From assembly GCA_958405195.1 (NCBI GenBank), contig CATYDM010000001.1:1-64000 (forward strand): DNA of 64,000 bases, in the 5' to 3' direction. Below the pieces are notes generated by a model. The model was not told the origin of the DNA. It searched no databases and saw nothing but the letters and a program-made list of their open reading frames with translations. The translations under genes and the position numbers were made by a program. Numbering within the stretch: position 1 is the stretch's first letter; every line of letters starts with the position of its first letter. The stretch comes from an uncultured Collinsella sp. Lineage in GTDB: Bacteria > Actinomycetota > Coriobacteriia > Coriobacteriales > Coriobacteriaceae. Below are positions 34,054-42,166 of this stretch, in pieces.

Positions 34054-34524
34054 CTAGCGTGCGATCTTGGCGATGGTGTAGACGCGAGTCTTGCCGGAAG
34101 GCGTAACGACCTCGACGGAGTCGCCCTCGCCGTGACCGATGATGGCGTGACCGACCGGAGACTCGTTGGAAATCTTGTGCTCGAGCGAGTTGGTCTCGGT
34201 GGTACCGACGAGCGTGACTTCCATGACCTCGCCGTTGGGATCAATCAGCGAAACGGTGGAACCGATGGAGACGGTCAGGTCGCCCGTGGTGGCAGCAACC
34301 TGAGCGTTGGCGAGGATGGCCTGGATCTCGGCAATACGAGCGGCGTTCTGGGCCTGCTTGTCCTTAGCGGCGTCGTACTCGGAGTTCTCCGAAAGGTCGC
34401 CGAACGCGCGGGCTTCCTTGATGTCCTCGACGATCTCCTTGGCGTAATCGCCCTCACGCCAAGCGAGCTCCTCGACGAGCTTCTGGCGGCCCTCAGCGGT
34501 CAGTACGATCTGGCTTGCGTCCAT
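34054..34524 (-). CDS. greA: Transcription elongation factor GreA
   Basis: GreA enters the RNA polymerase secondary channel and induces transcript cleavage in stalled complexes. The 156-residue product has the N-terminal coiled coil with the acidic tip (SENSEYDAAKDKQ) and the C-terminal FKBP-like domain (ISNESPVGHAIIGHGEGD). GGGAG lies 8 bases before the ATG at 34524, which also matches the family start; the frame is open to 34554. Confidence 0.96.
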   Translation of the reverse strand: MDASQIVLTAEGRQKLVEELAWREGDYAKEIVEDIKEARAFGDLSENSEYDAAKDKQAQNAARIAEIQAILANAQVAATTGDLTVSIGSTVSLIDPNGEVMEVTLVGTTETNSLEHKISNESPVGHAIIGHGEGDSVEVVTPSGKTRVYTIAKIAR

Positions 34525-34577
34525 ACGGATATCTCCCCAACTCTGATCAAACAATCAACTGTCAACAAAACGAAAAA

Positions 34578-34605
34578 GACCGGCTAGCCTGCGGGCAAGC
34601 CGGTC
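34578..34605 (-). terminator. Terminator of tatA
   Basis: 8-bp GC-rich arms (34578-34585 and 34598-34605) followed by TTTTTCG on the minus strand, 25 bases after the tatA stop. Confidence 0.88.
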
Positions 34606-34630
34606 AGGTGCTCACCCCAAAGGGATGGGA

Positions 34631-34906
34631 CTACTCTGCGTCCGCGTCGCTGTCCTCTGCCTGCTTCTTCTTGGCAGCAGCGAGCTTGGCCTCGAGCTCA
34701 GCGATCTCCTTGTCCTCCTCGGACTGCTCGACCACGACCTCCTCGGCCTGCTTGGTCTCGGCCTTATCGTCGCCCTCCATACCCTCACGGATATTCTTGA
34801 CGGTAGAGCCGAGGGACTTGCCGAGCTTCGGCAGGTTCTTGGGCCCGAAGATAATCAGGACAACGACGAGAATAATGATGAGCTCAGGAGCCCTCAGTCC
34901 AAACAT
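34631..34906 (-). CDS. tatA: Sec-independent translocase subunit TatA
   Basis: A 91-residue single-span protein that forms the export pore of the twin-arginine system. The N-terminal helix LRAPELIIILVVVLIIFGP is followed by the hinge and amphipathic helix (KNLPKLGKSLGSTVKNIREG) and a charged tail rich in Glu, Lys and Ala. GGAGG lies 5 bases before the ATG at 34906; the longer frame runs into tRNA-Pro and is not coding. tatC is not in the window. Confidence 0.92.
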   Translation of the reverse strand: MFGLRAPELIIILVVVLIIFGPKNLPKLGKSLGSTVKNIREGMEGDDKAETKQAEEVVVEQSEEDKEIAELEAKLAAAKKKQAEDSDADAE

Positions 34907-34986
34907 GTAGACCTCCACAATACAGCGAGACAAGCTCGAATGAGTATACCGCGGGTATCGCGGTATCACAACACTAGCTAAAAAAA

Positions 34987-35007
34987 GGGACCGCAAGAAG
35001 CGGTCCC
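34987..35007 (-). terminator. Terminator of tRNA-Pro
   Basis: Perfect 8-bp arms (34987-34994 and 35000-35007), 5-base loop and seven T on the minus strand. Confidence 0.93.
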
Positions 35008-35018
35008 TCCTCATGCTC

Positions 35019-35095
35019 TGGTCGGGTTGACTGGATTTGAACCAGCGACCCCTGCGTCCCGAACGCAGTGCTCTACCAAACTGAGCCACAACCCG
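35019..35095 (-). tRNA. tRNA-Pro (CGG anticodon)
   Basis: A 77-base cloverleaf on the minus strand with anticodon loop TTCGGGA, T-arm GGTTCAAATCC, discriminator A and an encoded CCA. Confidence 0.96.
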
Positions 35096-35144
35096 TTAGC
35101 TCGACTATAGTAACAAAGATTTTCGCCGCGTGCTAGAGAATTTT

Positions 35145-36041
35145 TTATTTCTTTGGCGCGTCGATTTGAACCGTGTTGGAAATAAGCTCAGTCGCGCAGG
35201 CCCACCAGCCATTTTGCTGGGCAGCATCGGCAAGCCTTTCGGCCGTGGCAGCGGTGTCGCAAATGGCAAACGAGCAGGCACCCGATCCGCACACATCTAC
35301 AGCAACGGTTCCGTCCTGTTTACGCAGCCAGTCGAGGACCGTTTGAATCTGCGACTCCATCTGTGCGGAAATGACACCAAGGTTGTTATGGATGAGTGCA
35401 TATGCCGTCTCGGCATCACCAGCACGCAAGGCAGAAGCTATCGCGCCGGGCTTGTCCGCAGGCACCGGGGCCTCGTCAAAACGTCGATAGGCTTCAATTG
35501 TCGAAACGCTTGCCTCGCGCGGCTTGACCAGCACGACGGGCGTCGCGGGCAGCGCGGGGTACTCAGTTGCCAGCACGTCTCCCCCACCTACGTAGAACGC
35601 AGGACTCGCGTGCAAAAAGAACGGGACGTCGGCACCAATGCCCCGCGCAATATCGTCGAGCGCTGGGTCGGTGCGATCAATGCCCCAGAGCTCCGCCAAG
35701 GCGACAATGACCGCGGCCGCATCCGTCGAGGGGCCGCCCAAGCCAGCGCACAATGGAATGCGCTTCTCAATCGTCACGCAGATGTTTGCCTCGCGACCAT
35801 AATGCTCGGCCATAGCAACCGCAGCCCGATACGCCGTATTCTTTTGCATGGGAAAATCTGATGCTGGAACCGTCTGGACGGTCAGCGCCTGCGCCGGCGT
35901 GACCGTCACGGTATCGGAAAGACCGACGGCTGCCATCAGAGAATCGACCCTGTGGTAGCCGCGGTCATCGCGCTCGGTATGAACCCCCAGGTAGAGGTTA
36001 ATCTTTGCCGGCGCGGAAAGAGTCAGGGACCGATCGGTCAC
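35145..36041 (-). CDS. ispE: 4-diphosphocytidyl-2-C-methyl-D-erythritol kinase
   Basis: A 298-residue GHMP kinase, the fourth enzyme of the MEP pathway. It shows the N-terminal APAKINLYLGV motif and the glycine-rich ATP loop PLCAGLGGPSTDAAA. The start is a GTG with GAGGAG 8 bases upstream, inside the end of veg. The veg-ispE order also occurs in Bacillus. With ispD and ispF this window carries three MEP genes. Confidence 0.95.
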   Translation of the reverse strand: MTDRSLTLSAPAKINLYLGVHTERDDRGYHRVDSLMAAVGLSDTVTVTPAQALTVQTVPASDFPMQKNTAYRAAVAMAEHYGREANICVTIEKRIPLCAGLGGPSTDAAAVIVALAELWGIDRTDPALDDIARGIGADVPFFLHASPAFYVGGGDVLATEYPALPATPVVLVKPREASVSTIEAYRRFDEAPVPADKPGAIASALRAGDAETAYALIHNNLGVISAQMESQIQTVLDWLRKQDGTVAVDVCGSGACSFAICDTAATAERLADAAQQNGWWACATELISNTVQIDAPKK

Positions 36042-36043
36042 CG

Positions 36044-36340
36044 TTAATGCTCCTCGAGCTGATTGCCGAGCGGGGTAAAGATGTGCTCGCCGCTCTCGGG
36101 GTCGAACAGCTCGACCTGACCGGTGAGGACATCGATATACTGGTAGGACTGACGCGACTTGCGGCCGCGACGCTCGTCAACCTCGACAATGAAGACGGCG
36201 GGGTGGACGCTCTTGATGGTGCCCATGCGCTCGACGACGCGGGTACGGCCCATGTTGGCCTTCACCTTGACGCGATCGCCCACCATATCGGTCAGCTTCT
36301 CGTGGATGTCGTCGACGTGATTGACTTCCATCTCTTCCAT
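36044..36340 (-). CDS. veg: Veg family protein
   Basis: A 98-residue Veg (DUF1021) protein: DRVKVKANMGRTRVVERMG...HPAVFIVEV. B. subtilis Veg affects biofilm formation; its molecular role is unclear. It ends 2 bases before ispE. GGAGG 8 bases before the ATG at 36340 supports this start over the ATG at 36364. The C-terminal half (TGQVELFDPESGEHIF) is longer than in B. subtilis Veg and is likely lineage-specific. Confidence 0.85.
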   Translation of the reverse strand: MEEMEVNHVDDIHEKLTDMVGDRVKVKANMGRTRVVERMGTIKSVHPAVFIVEVDERRGRKSRQSYQYIDVLTGQVELFDPESGEHIFTPLGNQLEEH

Positions 36341-36495
36341 GAACAGGGCCTCCAGAAGGTGCAATTCAAAAAGGGGATAATACCCCTAAGATAGACAAAA
36401 CTCTAGTACTATAGCACCCTGTTGTGGCCATACGCAAGTAGCTAAATAAGCCCCGTCCCAAATACGTACCAGACGACAACCTCGCATGACCAGTT

Positions 36496-36523
36496 GTTAC
36501 GCGGTTTGGTAAAACCGCGTAAC
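36496..36523 (-). repeat. GTTACGCGG stem-loop after dtd
   Basis: 12-bp perfect arms (36496-36507 and 36512-36523) touch the dtd stop codon at 36524. Sister of the hairpin after lysS; the closing loop-side pair is T-A here and C-G there. Confidence 0.75.
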
Positions 36524-36970
36524 CTAAAGGTTGTCGGTGTCCAAGACGATGGTGAATGGGCCGTCGTTGACCAGGTCGACCTTCATGTCGGCGCCAAAGA
36601 TACCGTGCGCCACATGCTCAACGTCCTCGTGCACAAGCGTCAGGAAGTACTCGTAGAGCTCGTTGGCGACATCGGGGGCGCCGGCATCCGTAAACGACGG
36701 ACGGCGACCGTGGCGGCAGTCGGCGAACAGCGTGAACTGCGACACCACGAGCACCTCGCCGTCGACATCGGCAAGCGCCAAGTTGGTCTTGCCGTTCTCG
36801 TCCTCGTTGATACGCAGCCCGCGGAGCTTGCCCCACAGCTTGTCGGCCTCGGCACGCGTATCGCCATGGCCCACACCCAGCAGCACCAGGTAGCCGCGTC
36901 CAATGCGGCCCACGCACTCGCCGTCGACCGTCACGCCGGCGTTGAGCACGCGCTGCACCACCGCACGCAC
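36524..36970 (-). CDS. dtd: D-aminoacyl-tRNA deacylase
   Basis: A 148-residue DTD that removes D-amino acids (and glycine from tRNA-Ala) mischarged on tRNA. The active-site SQFTLFADCRHGRRPSF motif and the C-terminal NDGPFT (Gly-cisPro-type) motif are present. It starts with GTG behind GAGGAG, 3 bases after the rdgB stop, so both are probably co-translated. Confidence 0.95.
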   Translation of the reverse strand: MRAVVQRVLNAGVTVDGECVGRIGRGYLVLLGVGHGDTRAEADKLWGKLRGLRINEDENGKTNLALADVDGEVLVVSQFTLFADCRHGRRPSFTDAGAPDVANELYEYFLTLVHEDVEHVAHGIFGADMKVDLVNDGPFTIVLDTDNL

Positions 36971-36973
36971 GGT

Positions 36974-37615
36974 CTACTCCTCGCCCGTCAGCTTGGCGGA
37001 CAGATGCTCGAGCGCGTGGAAACGATGGCTGATGGCGTTCTTCTCGTCAGCCGTCAGCTCGGCCATGGTCTTGCCCGGCGTGTCGACCGGCAGGAACAGC
37101 GGGTCGTAGCCAAAGCCGTGATCGCCGCGGCCCTCGTGCGCGATAACGCCCTCGCAGGCGCCCTCGCCATAGGTGACCAAACCGTCCGTGTCGATGAGCG
37201 CGACGACGCTCATAAAGCGCGCGGTGCGGTCCTCATCTGCCACGCCTTCCAGGTTAACGAGAAGCTTGGCGTTGTTGGCGGCATCGTCGCCGTGCACGCC
37301 CGCATAGCGCGCGCTATACACACCGGGCTCACCGTCCAGCGCGTCGACGACCAAGCCCGAATCGTCGGCAATGGCCATAAGGCCCGTCTCCTCAACCGCG
37401 GCTTGGGCCTTGATGATGGCGTTCTCCAAAAACGTCGTGCCGTTTTCCTCGGGATCCTCAAAATCACCCAGCTGGCCGAGCGCCACAAAGCGCACCTCGG
37501 GCATGACCTTGCCCAAAATGGCCTCGATCTCGGTGAGCTTATGGGCGTTGCCCGTTGCCACGACGATGGTCGCCGCCGGGTCGAGGGTGTCGATGTCAAT
37601 CTTCTCAAGTGCCAT
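36974..37615 (-). CDS. rdgB: XTP/dITP diphosphatase (non-canonical purine NTP pyrophosphatase)
   Basis: A 213-residue HAM1/RdgB house-cleaning enzyme that hydrolyses ITP, dITP and XTP. It has VVATGNAHKLTEIEAIL at the N terminus, the DDSGLVVDAL metal site, and GFGYDPLFLP. AAGGAGG lies 6 bases before the ATG. It lies between rph and dtd, a common order with rph and murI upstream. Confidence 0.95.
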   Translation of the reverse strand: MALEKIDIDTLDPAATIVVATGNAHKLTEIEAILGKVMPEVRFVALGQLGDFEDPEENGTTFLENAIIKAQAAVEETGLMAIADDSGLVVDALDGEPGVYSARYAGVHGDDAANNAKLLVNLEGVADEDRTARFMSVVALIDTDGLVTYGEGACEGVIAHEGRGDHGFGYDPLFLPVDTPGKTMAELTADEKNAISHRFHALEHLSAKLTGEE

Positions 37616-37721
37616 GACTGGCCTCCTTGTCTCTATAGCAAGCCGCGTGAGGGGCGTTTGGGCACTTGACCCCTCCCCTCTCAGGCGATCGGACCTTTCA
37701 ACGCAGCATTTCAGCAGATGA

Positions 37722-37758
37722 AACCTACCAAAATAAACCTGTCCCTTTTTGGCAGGTT
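37722..37758 (-). repeat. Stop-abutting stem-loop after rph, copy 1
   Basis: The 37-base element forms arms AACCTACCAAAA / TTTTTGGCAGGTT. On the minus strand its loop reads GGGACAGGTT. It overlaps the rph stop codon (37757-37759). It differs at 2 of 37 positions from 63932-63968. Confidence 0.8.
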
Positions 37759-38482
37759 AGGCGAGGGCTTGGCGCTGAAGCTCGATGAGCTCGGCGATAC
37801 CCTTGTCGCCCAGGTCGAGCAGGGCGTTGAGGCGTTTGCGGTCAAAGGGCGCCTGCTCGCCGGTGCCCTGGAGCTCGATCATCTCGCCGGTGTCGGTGGC
37901 GACGAGGTTCATGTCGACCTCGGCATGGCTGTCCTCCGAATAATCGAGGTCAAGCAGCGTATTGCCGTCGACAACGCCCATGGAGATGGCAGCCACCTGG
38001 CCGATAAGCGGGATGCGTTCGATCTTGCCCGCCTCGACCCACATGGCGAGGGCGTCGTGCAGCGCCACCCAGGCGCCGGTGATGCTCGCTGTACGCGTGC
38101 CGCCATCGGCCTGAATCACATCGCAGTCGACGGTGACGGTGTACTCGCCGAGCGCCTTCATGTTGACGACGGTACGCAGGCTGCGGCCAATGAGGCGCTC
38201 GATCTCCATGGAGCGACCCTTGCGGTTGGCGTGTTCGCGCTTGCAGCGCTTGCCGGTCGACGCCGGCAGCATGGCGTATTCCGCGGTCACCCAGCCGGCC
38301 TTAGCTCCCTTTCGCCAGCCCGGCACGCCCTCCTCGATAGTGGCGGCGCACAGCACGCGCGTGTCACCGAACTCGGCCAAACACGAGCCGTGGGCGTGCT
38401 TCATGACGCCACGGGTGAGCTTAACGGGGCGCAACTCGTTGGCGGCGCGATCGTTGGAGCGGTTGACCTGCATGTACTCCAT
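37757..38482 (-). CDS. rph: Ribonuclease PH
   Basis: A 241-residue phosphorolytic 3'-5' exoribonuclease that trims tRNA 3' ends. The PH core is complete: GDTRVLCAATIEEGVP, ERLIGRSLRTV, DCDVIQADGGTRTASITGA and the phosphate-site region. AAGGA is 7 bases before the ATG at 38482. Downstream of murI and upstream of rdgB on one strand. Confidence 0.96.
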   Translation of the reverse strand: MEYMQVNRSNDRAANELRPVKLTRGVMKHAHGSCLAEFGDTRVLCAATIEEGVPGWRKGAKAGWVTAEYAMLPASTGKRCKREHANRKGRSMEIERLIGRSLRTVVNMKALGEYTVTVDCDVIQADGGTRTASITGAWVALHDALAMWVEAGKIERIPLIGQVAAISMGVVDGNTLLDLDYSEDSHAEVDMNLVATDTGEMIELQGTGEQAPFDRKRLNALLDLGDKGIAELIELQRQALA

Positions 38483-38536
38483 AGAAATTTCCTTTCGGCA
38501 AAAGATGTGGCGGAGGCTTTGGCGGCTGCCTTACAT

Positions 38537-39421
38537 CTATTTCAGCTCATCGATATCGATATGTTCGATGCTCTTGAGCGGCTGACCAAAGATAAAGCTG
38601 CCCGCCACCGCAAACTCGGCAATGTTATCGGCCGTCGTGGCAAAACGATGCTGCGGCTCGGCGGCGTCGCCCGCCAGCTGCTCGCGGCGCGTGAGGATAT
38701 CGGTCAGCTCGCGTGTGGTCTCCTCGGCGGAACTCACGACGCGCACCCCAGGCCCCAGCGCATGGCGGATAGGTCCCACCAACAGCGGGAAATGCGTACA
38801 GCCGAGCACCACGGTATCGATACCGTGGTCGCGCAGCGGCTCAACCGTGGCACCCACCAGCGCACGCACGGCAGGCGTATCGAAGATATCCTCGTTCTCA
38901 AGCCACTGTTCCTGCAGATGTGCACCCGAGGCGAGCTCGTGTTCGACAACCTCGACAAAGCTCGAGGCAGGACAGCCGTATACATCGACGCCGGCATCTA
39001 GATCCTGAATGGCGCGCGTGTAGGCGCCCGAGCGAATGGTGAGGTTGGTGGCGAGCACGCCCACGCGACGCGTACGCGTGCTGTTGATTGCTGCACGGGC
39101 ACCCGGCGCGATCACGCCGATCACGGGAACGTCGAGCACCTGCTGGGCCAAACGCAAGGCCGCAGCGGTCGCCGTGTTGCAGGCGATGACCATAATCTTG
39201 ACGTCGTGCTTCGAAAGCCAACGACCCGCCTGCAACGCAAACGAGCGCACCTCATCCTCGGTACGGGTGCCGTAGGGGCAGCGCTTGGTGTCGCCAAAGT
39301 AGTAGACGGACTCGTGCGGCAACGCCGTCGCAATCGCGCGCGCAACCGTCAGACCGCCCAACCCAGAATCGAACACGCCAATCGGGCGCGTGTCACCTGC
39401 CGAATTCTCGATATCGGACAT
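38537..39421 (-). CDS. murI: Glutamate racemase
   Basis: A 294-residue racemase that supplies D-Glu for peptidoglycan. The two catalytic cysteines lie in IACNTATAAAL and VLGCTHFPLL, and the N-terminal VFDSGLGGLTV carries the acidic partner. The first 10 residues (SDIENSAGDT) are an extension. It heads the murI-rph-rdgB-dtd run. Confidence 0.96.
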   Translation of the reverse strand: MSDIENSAGDTRPIGVFDSGLGGLTVARAIATALPHESVYYFGDTKRCPYGTRTEDEVRSFALQAGRWLSKHDVKIMVIACNTATAAALRLAQQVLDVPVIGVIAPGARAAINSTRTRRVGVLATNLTIRSGAYTRAIQDLDAGVDVYGCPASSFVEVVEHELASGAHLQEQWLENEDIFDTPAVRALVGATVEPLRDHGIDTVVLGCTHFPLLVGPIRHALGPGVRVVSSAEETTRELTDILTRREQLAGDAAEPQHRFATTADNIAEFAVAGSFIFGQPLKSIEHIDIDELK

Positions 39422-39472
39422 TACCTCACCAGTCTCTCTCGAAAAGACATGTCCAAGTGCGGCGACGCCGCG

Positions 39473-40384
39473 CTACGAACGCGCCGCGACCAGCAGCTCT
39501 GCCGTCGCCGCCCAACCGTCGACAATTTTGCCGCGCGTAACGAAAGCGTTCTCGCAAGCAGCCAGGAACTCGGGCGCGCCGGCGCTCGTCAGGCCATTCT
39601 CGACCAGGCAGAACGTGCCCACGTGATCGGCCATGTAGAAGTCGGACTCGGAGTCGCCGAGCGCCAACGTCTCCTCGCGCTCGATCCCCAGGTGCTCGCA
39701 GAAGTGCGCAATGGCGACGCCCTTGTTGAGACCCGCGGGGTTGATGTTGAATGCGCGACCGTCCTCGACGCGATCGAGCTCGAGCGTCGTCGGCTTGGAC
39801 AGGTGAGTCAGATGGCCGTTGCAAGCCCAGATCAGACCGCAGCCGGCCTCGTCTAGGATGGCCTGGGCCTCATCGTCGGGCACATCGCCGCGCATGCCGA
39901 CGGTGACCTCACGGTATTTGTAGCCGGTCGACATGTCGTTGTGATACTCGATCTTGTGCGGCCAGCGGGCAAGGATCTTCTCGCACACGCCGGTCTGCTC
40001 GATCACCTGGTGCGGAGTAAGGCCGCAGGCGGGGTCGTAAGGCATGTCGCCGGTCAAATACTCCCAATCGTTGGCTTTGAGGTCGTACATGACCAGGCCG
40101 CCCATCTCACCAATGTAGGAGTTGAGGCCGAGCACGCGCGCGTCCTCGTGGATCATGGTACGGTTGCGGCCCGAGGTGGGAACCACCTGAATACCAGCGC
40201 GAGCGAGCGCCACGACAGCCTCGACGAGTTTGGTCGAGGGGTTGCCGTCGTTGTCGCGCAGCACGCACGAGCCGGGCGCGAGCATCGTGGCATCCAGGTC
40301 GGTAAAGACGTACTTGACCTTGGCCAAGCGCTCGCGCATCTCGCCCGAAAGCTCGGCAACGGTCGGCAGGGTGTTGTGGGACAT
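39473..40384 (-). CDS. HAD-superfamily (Cof/IIB-type) phosphatase
   Basis: A 303-residue hydrolase with HAD motif I VFTDLDATML, motif II TSGRN, and motifs III/IV around NKGVAIAHF and ALGDSESDFYMAD. The large inserted cap is of the IIB class, as in sugar-phosphate phosphatases. Members act on sugar phosphates or nucleotides; the substrate cannot be told from sequence. ACGGAG precedes the ATG at 40384; the frame is open to 40426. Confidence 0.85.
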   Translation of the reverse strand: MSHNTLPTVAELSGEMRERLAKVKYVFTDLDATMLAPGSCVLRDNDGNPSTKLVEAVVALARAGIQVVPTSGRNRTMIHEDARVLGLNSYIGEMGGLVMYDLKANDWEYLTGDMPYDPACGLTPHQVIEQTGVCEKILARWPHKIEYHNDMSTGYKYREVTVGMRGDVPDDEAQAILDEAGCGLIWACNGHLTHLSKPTTLELDRVEDGRAFNINPAGLNKGVAIAHFCEHLGIEREETLALGDSESDFYMADHVGTFCLVENGLTSAGAPEFLAACENAFVTRGKIVDGWAATAELLVAARS

Positions 40385-40491
40385 GGTTACTCCGTTTACG
40401 TAGAAGGGTTTGGACTTGGACGGCATGTTTTGATTGGGGGAACACGCTTATGGCGACAGCGTACTCAGGGCGCCGCCGCCATCATGGTTCA

Positions 40492-42054
40492 TTAGTCAAA
40501 CTGGGTAATATCGATCAGGCGATTGGCCAGCGAAAGGTCGCTCTCGATGGGCACGAACTCGTCGCCCACGTGCATGAGCTCCTCGTCACCCTTTGCCAGC
40601 AGCAAGACAATGGTGGGAGCATCGGGGTTGACGTACTCCTCGCGCGCCGCCTTGAACGCCGCATGCACAGCGGCTTCGCGATCGAGGATGATCTTGTTCG
40701 GCGTATCGTCGGGAACATGTTCGGCAAGCTCGCGACAGACCTTCATCGGGTCCTCGTGAGCTGGATCCTCGTTCGTAAAGATCATCAGGTCGGAATACGG
40801 CGCGGCCTCGCGTGGCAATTGCTCGCGGCGCTCCTGAGCCTTGCCGCCGGCAGCGCCAAACACCGCAATGACGGGACTAGCGGGAAACGCGCGCTTGACC
40901 GACGAGAAAAGCGAACGGAACGAAAGCTGGTTGTGCGCATAGTCAACGACGCAGATCACGCGGCCGTCCTTCGACTCCACGACCTCCATACGGCCCGGCA
41001 CACGCAGTTTGGAGAGGCCCTTCTTGATGGCCTCGATACCGATGCCGATCTCGCGCGCGGCGGCGGTAGCGACCAGCGCGTTCTCCACGTTGAAGTCTCC
41101 CGCGATACCCAGCAGGATCTTCTCCCCCGCCTCGGACTCGTCGGCACACAGGCCATGCAAGTTGAACTCGATGCTAAAGCCGACCATGCGTACGTCGCTC
41201 GCCCACAGGCTTGCCTCGGGATGCTCGACACCAACTGTCACCAAGCGCTCGGCCGTCGACGCTGCCTCCAGCACACGGTCGACCTCTTCGGTGCCCAGAT
41301 TCACCACGGCAGTCTTTGCCTGGTCAAAGATCCTGAGTTTGCTCTCAAAATAATCCTCAAACGTGGGGTGTTCGATCGGCGAGATGTGGTCGCGGCCGAT
41401 GTTGAGGAAGCACGCCACGTCAAACGGCAGATTCTCGACGCGTTGGTACTTGAGCGCCTGGCTCGAGACCTCCATGACCATGGACTGGCGACCGGACGTG
41501 CGGCAGTTGGCGATATGGCGCCAAACCTCGGGGGCCTCGGGCGTGGTGTTGGTGCTCTCGTAGCACTCGATACCATCGTCGGTACTCACCGAGCCGATCA
41601 TGCCGCAGGACTCGCCCGCCGCCTTGATGATGGACTGGAGCATAAAAGCGGCCGTGGTCTTTCCCTTGGTGCCGGTGATGCCCACGATCTTGACGTCGTG
41701 GTCAGGACGGTCGTAGACCTCCGGCGGCAACAGGGCCATGGCCGTGCGAACACTATCAACAACCAGCATCGCAGCACCGCTCTCCTGCGCCAGCGGCTCC
41801 AGAGACTCGACCAGCGACTCCTCGCACACAAATGCGACGGCGCCCGCATCGAGCGCCATGCTCAAAAACGCGGGCTTAAAGGCAGCACCTTTGCAAAAGA
41901 ATACGTCACCTGCCGAGACCGCGCGCGAATCAAACGAGCAGCCGGTCACGGCGCGCTCGTCAACCTGCTCTGATGCGCGCAGCTCGCCGCACACATCGAG
42001 AAGCTTGGCAAGCGTATCGACCGTGGTCACGGTCGCGGAATCCGAATGGTGCAT
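40492..42054 (-). CDS. murE: UDP-N-acetylmuramoyl-tripeptide synthetase, MurE-type
   Basis: A 520-residue Mur ligase that adds the third peptide residue to UDP-MurNAc-L-Ala-D-Glu. It has the P-loop GITGTKGKTT, the NTTPEA loop, the carbamylated-lysine region FESKLRIF and all three domains. The amino-acid-selecting motif is DNPR in enzymes that add meso-diaminopimelate; here it reads EDPAHEDP, closer to Lys-adding enzymes. The third residue is therefore probably L-Lys or L-Orn. It stands apart from any division/cell-wall cluster. AAGGTG precedes the ATG. Confidence 0.9.
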   Translation of the reverse strand: MHHSDSATVTTVDTLAKLLDVCGELRASEQVDERAVTGCSFDSRAVSAGDVFFCKGAAFKPAFLSMALDAGAVAFVCEESLVESLEPLAQESGAAMLVVDSVRTAMALLPPEVYDRPDHDVKIVGITGTKGKTTAAFMLQSIIKAAGESCGMIGSVSTDDGIECYESTNTTPEAPEVWRHIANCRTSGRQSMVMEVSSQALKYQRVENLPFDVACFLNIGRDHISPIEHPTFEDYFESKLRIFDQAKTAVVNLGTEEVDRVLEAASTAERLVTVGVEHPEASLWASDVRMVGFSIEFNLHGLCADESEAGEKILLGIAGDFNVENALVATAAAREIGIGIEAIKKGLSKLRVPGRMEVVESKDGRVICVVDYAHNQLSFRSLFSSVKRAFPASPVIAVFGAAGGKAQERREQLPREAAPYSDLMIFTNEDPAHEDPMKVCRELAEHVPDDTPNKIILDREAAVHAAFKAAREEYVNPDAPTIVLLLAKGDEELMHVGDEFVPIESDLSLANRLIDITQFD

Positions 42055-42119
42055 CTTTCACCTTTCTCAGCCATTTGGCAGGGACGGCTTTTATAGTAAC
42101 TGAAACGCACCCACGCAAA

Positions 42120-42141
42120 AACGGCTCCCGGAGGAGCCGTT
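42120..42141 (-). terminator. Terminator of asnB
   Basis: Perfect 9-bp arms (42120-42128 and 42133-42141) with a 4-base loop; TTTTTG follows on the minus strand, 26 bases after the asnB stop. Confidence 0.9.
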
Positions 42142-42166
42142 ACGCGCAGGCGTTCGTAAGCCGAGG

